The notes under the pieces: generated by a model
The model's input: the letters and a program-made list of their open reading frames with translations, nothing else
Databases searched by the model: none
Told to the model about the DNA's origin: nothing
Shown: positions 1 to 4,569 of the stretch, piece by piece
Layout: the number at the start of each line of letters is the position of its first letter
Numbering within the stretch: position 1 is the stretch's first letter
Translations under genes and position numbers: made by a program
Origin: an uncultured Bacilli bacterium
Lineage (GTDB): Bacteria > Bacillota_I > Bacilli_A > RF39 > UBA660
Reading direction: 5' to 3'
NCBI GenBank assembly: GCA_948687865.1
Contig: CAPQQE010000078.1
Coordinates: forward strand, 1-6,794
Length of the DNA stretch: 6,794 bases

Positions 1-315
1 CTCTAAGAATAATTCTTCAGGTGTTAATGATTTAAGTAATATTATATTTTTATTTGTATATACATCATAATGCAATACTATTTCTCCATGAACCATTGTA
101 AATAAATCATCTGCTGGTAAAGTAAGTTCATATGATATAGTATTTATTTCTTTATTTTCAGAAACAATGTTACCTAATAAATTACCTTCTTTCATCTTTG
201 GATAAAATTCAAAGACTAATTTTTTAAATGCAAACATATTGTATTTTTTTAGTGAACGTTCACATTTTTTAAACTTAGGTTCATCTAAATATTCAAATAT
301 ATAATTTCCTTTCAT
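1..315 (-). CDS. Hypothetical protein, 5' part only (105 codons in window)
   Basis: An open frame runs leftward from an ATG at 313-315 and leaves the window without a stop, so the C-terminus is missing. The start is well supported: an AGAGGGGG ribosome binding site lies 7 nt upstream (about 323-330), behind a perfect SigA promoter. The visible product begins MKGNYIFEYLDEPKFKK and continues with mixed charged and aromatic residues (for example FAFKKLVFEFYPKMKEGN), then a segment with alternating hydrophobic residues around GEIVLHYDVY that looks beta-rich. There is no signal peptide or membrane segment in the visible part, so it is probably cytosolic. I do not recognise the family and assign no function. 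It is the next gene after the polA terminator and is transcribed separately from polA. Coding potential is supported by the start signals and the uninterrupted frame. Confidence 0.8.
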   Translation of the reverse strand, partial: MKGNYIFEYLDEPKFKKCERSLKKYNMFAFKKLVFEFYPKMKEGNLLGNIVSENKEINTISYELTLPADDLFTMVHGEIVLHYDVYTNKNIILLKSLTPEELFLE

Positions 316-361
316 ATTATTTCCCCCTCTATTTATTGATATTATCTGATTCGTAAGTGCG

Positions 362-390
362 ATTATAACACACTTGTAAATAAATGTCAA
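362..390 (-). promoter_or_regulatory. Perfect SigA-type promoter for the left-edge gene
   Basis: Read on the minus strand, TTGACA (385-390) is followed by a 17-nt spacer and TATAAT (362-367), an exact match to the housekeeping consensus. Transcription would start near 355, giving a leader of about 40 nt that contains the ribosome binding site of the gene starting at 315. The spacer ends in GTGTGT and has no TGn extension. A short odd palindrome, ACCTAAGGT (396-404), lies just upstream of the -35 box, but nothing shows that it is an operator. Confidence 0.85.
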
Positions 391-438
391 ATAATACCTA
401 AGGTTTATTCTTTTAATATATAAATATATTATATCATC

Positions 439-486
439 AAAAAATATAAGTAATAAGTCCTAATATTTAGTTTTTACTTATATTTT
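439..486 (-). terminator. Candidate AT-rich intrinsic terminator after polA
   Basis: On the minus strand, 3 nt after the polA stop codon, a 13-bp perfect inverted repeat (arms 474-486 and 441-453) encloses a 20-nt loop and runs into six T residues (439-444). The loop itself can form a small CTAA/TTAG hairpin (460-470). The stem has only one G-C pair, so it is thermodynamically weak. Its position directly after the polA stop and ahead of the next promoter is what makes it convincing. In the plus direction there is no good T tract. Confidence 0.55.
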
Positions 487-489
487 ACA

Positions 490-3072
490 TTATTTTGCAT
501 CATACCAATTATTTCCTATTTCAACATCTACTTTAAGTGGTACATTTAATTTATATGCATTTTCCATATATTTTATTACAATTTCTTTTACTTTTTCTAA
601 CTCTTCATTTATTACATTAAATATAAGTTCATCATGAACTTGAAGTATCATCTTACTCTTTAGTTTTAATCTGTTAAACTCATTATATATATCTATCATA
701 GCCTTTTTTAAAATATCAGCACTGGATCCTTGAATTGGTGTATTAAGTGCCATTCTCTCTCCTTGAATCTTAATCATATAATTAGTATTTGATAATTCTT
801 CAATATTTCTTTTTCTATTCATTATGGTTTTTACATAACCTTTTTCATAAGCATCTTTTATAACATTATCCATATAATTTTTTATTCCAGGAAATGTTTT
901 TAAATAATTATCTAAAAATTCCTTAGCAGTCTTTATGTCAACACCTAAATCTTCAGCAAGACCAAAACTACTTATACCATATATAATTCCAAAATTAACT
1001 GCTTTAGCATCCCTTCTCATATTTTTTGTTACTTCATCTTCTTTAACATGATATATATCCATCGCAGTTTTTGTATGTATATCAAGATTATTATTAAATA
1101 CATCTATTAAATTTTTCTCATTCGACATATGCGCAAACATTCTAAGTTCTATTTGTGAATAATCACTTGATAAAAATACTGAGTCTTCTTCTGGAATAAA
1201 TGCTTTTCTTATTTCTTTTCCTTCTTGATATCTAATAGGTATATTTTGTAAATTAGGCTCTATTGATGATAATCTACCTGTTCTAGTTAGTGTTTGTGTA
1301 TAAATTGTATGTAGTTTTCCATCTTCCATAATCATATTTTTTATACCAATTATATAAGTATTATATATCTTAGTTAAAGTTCTATATCCTATGATTTTTT
1401 GAACAATTGGATGATAATCTACTATTTTATCTAATATTTCTCTTGCTGTTGAGTATGACTCTTTCTTCTTTTTTGGATATGGTATTTCAAGTTTTTCAAA
1501 TAATATTTCTCCTAATTGTTTTGGAGATTGAATATTAAATGATAAACCTGCATATTCATATATTTCATTAGTTAATTTATTAATCTTGTCATTTATTTTT
1601 TCTCCCATTTCATCTAAAACTTTTGTATCAACTCTAACACCTTCAATCTCCATAGAAGCAAGTACATAAGATAATTTCATTTCTATATTAGAAAAAAGTT
1701 CTAATTGTTCTTCTTTTTCCATTTTATCCATAAATATGTCTTTTATTTCATAAATAAATTTAGCTTTATTACATGTTAGATTCGCAAGTGAATCATCTGT
1801 TATATCTTTCATTTTTATGAAGTTATCAAACAAAGTAATATCATAATTAAAATTATTTGCTAGATATGCTATATCATCTTTTACATTATAGTTTAGTATA
1901 TATCCCGCTATCATGGCGTCAAATACACAATTTTCTAATTTAATTCCTATTTTATTTAATGATACTATAGTCTTTTTTAAATCATATGTATATATTTCTT
2001 TATTATCTAATATATTTTTATTTTCAGTTAATAATTTTTCTGAAATATAATAGGCATTTGCTCCATCATATATACCCATACCATATATACTTGAATTATG
2101 ATAATTAGATTCACTTAATTCAAGATATATTGCTATTTTATCATTAAGCTTCATATCATTGATATTTTTTATAACTTTATATTCTAAGCTTTCTTTTTTA
2201 CTACCTTTTACATTATCATCTTTTAAAAAACTATAAAATTCAAGTTCATTATATAAATTTCTTAATCCATCATAATCTATAATTCCATTATATTTTAATT
2301 CCTCTAAAGTATATGGGACTTCTACCTCATTATATATAGTTGCTATATCTTTACTCATAAATGCATCTTTTTTACCATCTATTAGTTTTTGCTTTACACT
2401 TCCCTTTATATTTTCTATATTTTCATATATATTTTCTAAAGATTCATACTCTTGTAGTAACTTAAGCGCAGTTTTTTCTCCTATTCCTTTAACTCCAGGT
2501 ATGTTATCTGATGGATCACCTTCTAATCCTTTTAAATCTATCATTCTAATTGGTTTAATTCCATAGTTTTCAAAAAATACTTGTTCATTCATCCTTATAT
2601 AGTCTTTTTGTTTTAATAATTTTACATCTATTTGTTCATTAATTAATTGTAGTAAATCTTTATCACTACTAACTATTGTAGCAATAAAATTATCATCTTT
2701 ACATACTATTTTTGAATATGTTCCTATTATATCATCAGCTTCATAATTATCTATTTCAAAACATTTTATTCCCATAAGTGGAACTAATTCTTTAGCAACT
2801 TTAAATTGTTTTAATAGATCTTCTGGCGTTTTATCTCTACCACCCTTATATTCAGTATATTTATCATGTCTAAATGTTTTTCCTTTATCAAATGCCACTA
2901 ACATATATTCTGGATTTTCTTCCCTTATTATTTTATTTAACATATTTACCATTCCATATAATCCATTAGTTGGAAAACCTTTACTATTTTTCATCATATT
3001 ACCTGAATACGCTGTTGCAAAATAACTTCTAAATAATAAATTATTACCATCTACTAAAATAACCTTTTTCAT
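490..3072 (-). CDS. polA: DNA polymerase I (5' nuclease and polymerase; proofreading site degenerate)
   Basis: Family A polymerase that removes RNA primers, fills gaps in lagging-strand synthesis and does repair synthesis. At 860 residues it is close to the usual 860-930. Residues 1 to about 290 form the 5' nuclease, with VDGNN near 7-11, YEADD (110-114), SSDKD (135-139) and GDPSDNIPGVKGIG with Asp186 and Asp189. The middle domain keeps the 3'-5' exonuclease fold but not its site: by eye, the first metal-binding Asp of the E. coli DTE motif is Tyr316, the paired Glu remains (318), the ExoII Asp remains (385), and the ExoIII Tyr/Asp pair reads Leu/Lys. The polymerase domain is intact: motif A DYSQIELR (Asp637), motif B with Arg686, Lys690, Phe694 and Tyr698, and motif C VHDE (Asp814, Glu815). 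I chose the ATG at 3070-3072 because AGGTGA precedes it; an ATG 11 codons upstream lacks a ribosome binding site and would place the -10 box inside the gene. Proofreading loss also occurs in Bacillus-type enzymes. It is divergent from the kinase-like gene. Confidence 0.97.
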   Translation of the reverse strand: MKKVILVDGNNLLFRSYFATAYSGNMMKNSKGFPTNGLYGMVNMLNKIIREENPEYMLVAFDKGKTFRHDKYTEYKGGRDKTPEDLLKQFKVAKELVPLMGIKCFEIDNYEADDIIGTYSKIVCKDDNFIATIVSSDKDLLQLINEQIDVKLLKQKDYIRMNEQVFFENYGIKPIRMIDLKGLEGDPSDNIPGVKGIGEKTALKLLQEYESLENIYENIENIKGSVKQKLIDGKKDAFMSKDIATIYNEVEVPYTLEELKYNGIIDYDGLRNLYNELEFYSFLKDDNVKGSKKESLEYKVIKNINDMKLNDKIAIYLELSESNYHNSSIYGMGIYDGANAYYISEKLLTENKNILDNKEIYTYDLKKTIVSLNKIGIKLENCVFDAMIAGYILNYNVKDDIAYLANNFNYDITLFDNFIKMKDITDDSLANLTCNKAKFIYEIKDIFMDKMEKEEQLELFSNIEMKLSYVLASMEIEGVRVDTKVLDEMGEKINDKINKLTNEIYEYAGLSFNIQSPKQLGEILFEKLEIPYPKKKKESYSTAREILDKIVDYHPIVQKIIGYRTLTKIYNTYIIGIKNMIMEDGKLHTIYTQTLTRTGRLSSIEPNLQNIPIRYQEGKEIRKAFIPEEDSVFLSSDYSQIELRMFAHMSNEKNLIDVFNNNLDIHTKTAMDIYHVKEDEVTKNMRRDAKAVNFGIIYGISSFGLAEDLGVDIKTAKEFLDNYLKTFPGIKNYMDNVIKDAYEKGYVKTIMNRKRNIEELSNTNYMIKIQGERMALNTPIQGSSADILKKAMIDIYNEFNRLKLKSKMILQVHDELIFNVINEELEKVKEIVIKYMENAYKLNVPLKVDVEIGNNWYDAK

Positions 3073-3076
3073 ATTA

Positions 3077-3082
3077 TCACCT
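3077..3082 (-). promoter_or_regulatory. polA ribosome binding site (fixes the start)
   Basis: AGGTGA on the minus strand lies 4 nt before the ATG at 3070-3072. The alternative in-frame ATG at 3103-3105 has no purine-rich site in front of it, so this site decides the start. Confidence 0.75.
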
Positions 3083-3091
3083 ACTAAACAA

Positions 3092-3120
3092 ATTATATCA
3101 AACATTTAAGATATTTTAAA
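3092..3120 (-). promoter_or_regulatory. Putative polA promoter with extended -10
   Basis: On the minus strand, TGATATAAT (3092-3100) is an exact extended -10 element (TGnTATAAT). At 17-nt spacing the -35 hexamer is TTTAAA (3115-3120), a weak match that an extended -10 would compensate for. The predicted start near 3085 gives a very short leader of about 12 nt that just includes the ribosome binding site. The -35 box is only 4 bp from that of the divergent rightward promoter. Confidence 0.55.
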
Positions 3121-3124
3121 TAAT

Positions 3125-3152
3125 TTGACTAAATATAAATAATGAATATAAT
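3125..3152 (+). promoter_or_regulatory. SigA-type promoter for the kinase-like gene (and possibly sspI)
   Basis: TTGACT (3125-3130), a 16-nt spacer and TATAAT (3147-3152) form a near-consensus housekeeping promoter. Predicted initiation near 3159 leaves a leader of about 14 nt containing AGGAAG. This excludes the in-frame TTG at 3155 as a start and supports the ATG at 3173. No terminator is visible between this gene and sspI, so the transcript may include both. Confidence 0.7.
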
Positions 3153-3160
3153 ACTTGAAA

Positions 3161-3166
3161 AGGAAG
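3161..3166 (+). promoter_or_regulatory. Ribosome binding site of the kinase-like gene (fixes the start)
   Basis: AGGAAG, within a run AAAAGGAAG, lies 6 nt before the ATG at 3173. It sits inside the frame that would be translated from TTG 3155, so it favours the shorter 239-residue product. Confidence 0.75.
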
Positions 3167-3172
3167 TTTTAT

Positions 3173-3892
3173 ATGGAAATAATAGAATTTAATAAAAATA
3201 ATATTATGGGAGTATTAAGTAGTGGAATTGAAAGTATTGTTTATTTTTATAAAGTAAATGATGAAATAATTTTACTTAAGTTATTTAGAAATGAAATAAA
3301 ATATGAAGATCATGTAATTAATATAGATGAGTCAGTACTTGAAAATAAAAGGAAAAAAATAGTATTAATTAATAATGATCCATTATTTAAAGATGAAGTT
3401 AAAACAAATCATTTAGTAGTATCTAATGGTAAATTTGTTGGTTATACAGAGGAACCATATGGAATCGGATGTTTATCTTATTTTGATAAAAGAAAAGATA
3501 AAGTTGAAATTCTAAAAAAATTAAAAGAAAAAATAATAAATTTTAATAAAAATAATATATATATTGGTGATTTTAAACTTGAAAATTTTTTAACAGATGA
3601 AAATGGTATAAAATTATGCGATTTAGATAATTTTAAAATTAAAGATTTAAACTTTGATGTACTTAGTTTCTTACAACAAGTGTATTTAAAAAAATATGAT
3701 ATTATTGATAATATAGATAAATTTTGTTTTAACTTATTCACAATAGCATATCTTGGTAAAATTGATATACCATATATATTTAGTTACCTAAAAGAAGATG
3801 AATTACCAAAACCAATTGATAGTAAAAGAAACTATGAATTATTATTAAAAAGAGAATTTACTGAAGATTTCTTTATTGATAATATAAAATGA
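3173..3892 (+). CDS. Small protein-kinase-like protein
   Basis: A 239-residue protein with a recognisable protein-kinase fold signature. In order: a glycine-loop-like segment GVLSSGIESIVYFY (13-26); a candidate ATP-binding lysine in ILLKLF (Lys36); a hinge-like VGYTEEPYG (89-97); a catalytic-loop-like IYIGDFKLENFL (129-140) keeping Asp133, Lys135 and Asn138 of the D-x-K-x-x-N pattern but with Ile instead of the His/Arg of HRD; and KLCDLDNFKI (147-156), where DLD stands at the metal-binding DFG position, resembling the IDxDSF motif of YegI-like bacterial kinases. Only about 85 residues follow, so the C-lobe is short. No transmembrane or PASTA-like sensor part is present, so it should be cytosolic. 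The substrate could be a protein or a small molecule; that cannot be told from sequence. It is divergent from polA and 49 nt ahead of sspI. The TGA stop is followed in frame by TAA three codons later. The fold assignment is inference from motifs. Confidence 0.8.
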   Translation: MEIIEFNKNNIMGVLSSGIESIVYFYKVNDEIILLKLFRNEIKYEDHVINIDESVLENKRKKIVLINNDPLFKDEVKTNHLVVSNGKFVGYTEEPYGIGCLSYFDKRKDKVEILKKLKEKIINFNKNNIYIGDFKLENFLTDENGIKLCDLDNFKIKDLNFDVLSFLQQVYLKKYDIIDNIDKFCFNLFTIAYLGKIDIPYIFSYLKEDELPKPIDSKRNYELLLKREFTEDFFIDNIK

Positions 3893-3919
3893 ATAAATTA
3901 ATAATTTTAGAGAATAATA
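3890..3919 (+). promoter_or_regulatory. Candidate forespore (SigG-like) promoter for sspI
   Basis: TGAATA (3890-3895, using the TGA stop of the upstream gene), a 17-nt spacer and AATAATA (3913-3919) resemble the B. subtilis SigG pattern of about TGAATA-N17/18-CATnnTA; only the leading C of the -10 box is replaced. The start would fall near 3926, just before the AAAGGA site of sspI. SASP genes are known SigG targets, which makes the match meaningful. The sequence is very AT-rich, however, so a chance match is possible. Confidence 0.4.
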
Positions 3920-3926
3920 TAGTTTG

Positions 3927-3932
3927 AAAGGA
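3927..3932 (+). promoter_or_regulatory. sspI ribosome binding site (fixes the start)
   Basis: AAAGGA lies 9 nt before the ATG at 3942. An upstream in-frame TTG at 3924 overlaps this site and has no site of its own, so the ATG start and a 66-residue product are preferred. Confidence 0.65.
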
Positions 3933-3941
3933 TATGATTAT

Positions 3942-4142
3942 ATGAGCATAAAAGACTATATTATTCAAAACTTTAAAGATGATAATGAAGATACAATTAA
4001 AAATGCAATTGATGAAAGTGTAAAAGAATATAATGAAGATACACTTCCTGGACTTGGAGTATTCTTTATGTTAGTTTGGGAAAATTCAAATGATAATGAA
4101 AAAAATACTATTTTAGAAAAGATCAAATCTAATCTAAAGTAG
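3942..4142 (+). CDS. sspI: Small acid-soluble spore protein, SspI family
   Basis: A 66-residue protein matching the SspI family of minor small acid-soluble spore proteins, which are made in the developing forespore and found in the spore core; the molecular role of SspI is not well defined. The family's characteristic core is clear: LPGLG (35-39), then FF, the Trp in VWEN (Trp46) and NEK (52-54), with a charged C-terminal helix ending KIKSNLK. Remembered Bacillus proteins read LPGLGVLFEVIW in the same place and are about 70 residues. The N-terminal half (MSIKDYIIQNFKDDNEDT) is acidic and more diverged, again ending in an amphipathic stretch before LPGLG. It follows the kinase-like gene by 49 nt and converges with the 128-codon gene, overlapping it by 14 bp; its stop codon lies in the terminator stem. 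It has no GPR-cleavage motif of the alpha/beta SASP type, as expected for SspI. Confidence 0.87.
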   Translation: MSIKDYIIQNFKDDNEDTIKNAIDESVKEYNEDTLPGLGVFFMLVWENSNDNEKNTILEKIKSNLK

Positions 4143-4154
4143 TATTTTCTTTTT
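4099..4154. terminator. Bidirectional terminator hairpin inside converging gene ends
   Basis: Arms 4102-4117 and 4133-4148 form a 16-bp stem (one T-G wobble, 4111/4139, read on the plus strand). Inside it is a second 4-bp stem, AGAT/ATCT (4120-4123 and 4127-4130), closed by a CAA triloop. On the plus strand the stem is followed by C and five T (4149-4154). On the minus strand seven T follow from the A run at 4099-4105, four of them paired; the wobble becomes an A-C mismatch there, so the plus direction is stronger. The hairpin holds the sspI stop (4140-4142) in its stem and the opposite stop (4129-4131) in its apical part. Confidence 0.75.
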
Positions 4155-4515
4155 CATATAACATTTCATATGCAAGTCTTAATGCATATTTCTTATTATC
4201 AAAGTCTTTTCTTGACTTAATATTTGTATCAATACTTGATACTTCATTTTCCTTACAATAAAGCGATGTAATTTCGTTTACTAAATCACTATTTGAAGTA
4301 AAATCTATATCTTCAGTATTATATTTTGAAAGATTTAATTCTATTTCGTCTTTAGCTATATTTTTATTAACATATACTCTTCTATCTTCCATTAACAAAT
4401 CTACAATTTTTTCATATGATAATCCCGAAATTAGCATTTTTCTAAATTCAATTGCTAACTTTAATACTTCTGTTACATCTTTTTGTACTAATTCAGAAAC
4501 TTGTTCTTCTGTCAT
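4129..4515 (-). CDS. Hypothetical protein, 128 residues, downstream of pheT
   Basis: A complete minus-strand gene from ATG 4513-4515 to TAG 4129-4131. The start is strongly supported by AGGAGGG 7 nt upstream (about 4523-4529) and by a perfect SigA promoter. The product (MTEEQVSELVQKDVTEVLK...) is acidic and looks mostly helical, with no signal peptide or membrane segment. Residues about 30-45, ISGLSYEKIVDLLMED, have the spacing of a helix-turn-helix (G-hydrophobic-S-x-x-x-I-x-x-L-L), but that alone does not make it a DNA-binding protein. I do not recognise the family. It starts 54 bp after the pheT stop, with no terminator between, so it can be expressed both from its own promoter and by read-through. 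Its 3' end overlaps sspI on the other strand, within a shared terminator. Confidence 0.85.
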   Translation of the reverse strand: MTEEQVSELVQKDVTEVLKLAIEFRKMLISGLSYEKIVDLLMEDRRVYVNKNIAKDEIELNLSKYNTEDIDFTSNSDLVNEITSLYCKENEVSSIDTNIKSRKDFDNKKYALRLAYEMLYEKENTTLD

Positions 4516-4540
4516 CTTAAAACCCTCCTACGCAAGATGT

Positions 4541-4569
4541 ATTATACTAATTTATATATTATGTGTCAA
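4541..4569 (-). promoter_or_regulatory. Perfect SigA-type promoter for the 128-residue gene
   Basis: On the minus strand, TTGACA (4564-4569), a 17-nt spacer and TATAAT (4541-4546) match the consensus exactly. The -35 box begins on the very next base after the pheT stop codon (4570-4572). Initiation near 4534 gives a leader of about 20 nt containing the AGGAGGG site. Confidence 0.85.

Noticed and set aside
396..404. Short palindrome ACCTAAGGT upstream of the left-edge gene's -35 box
   Set aside because: It has only 4-bp arms, and the flanking bases do not extend the symmetry; too short to call an operator.
3073..3105. Possible ATG start 11 codons upstream for polA
   Set aside because: It has no ribosome binding site, its extra codons overlap the extended -10 element, and family N-termini begin at the MKKVILVDGNN-like sequence.
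3155..3172. Possible TTG start six codons upstream for the kinase-like gene
   Set aside because: It would precede the predicted transcription start, and AGGAAG is correctly spaced for the ATG at 3173 instead.
3188..3560. Near-identical AT-rich stretch TTTAATAAAAATAATAT occurring twice in the kinase-like gene, encoding FNKNNI both times
   Set aside because: It is low-complexity AT sequence encoding common residues; the flanks do not match, so a true repeat is not supported.
3478..3741. Open frame of 87 codons on the minus strand, inside the kinase-like gene
   Set aside because: Its Lys/Phe/Ser-rich composition is what AT-rich antisense gives; there is no ribosome binding site, and the plus-strand frame carries the kinase motifs.
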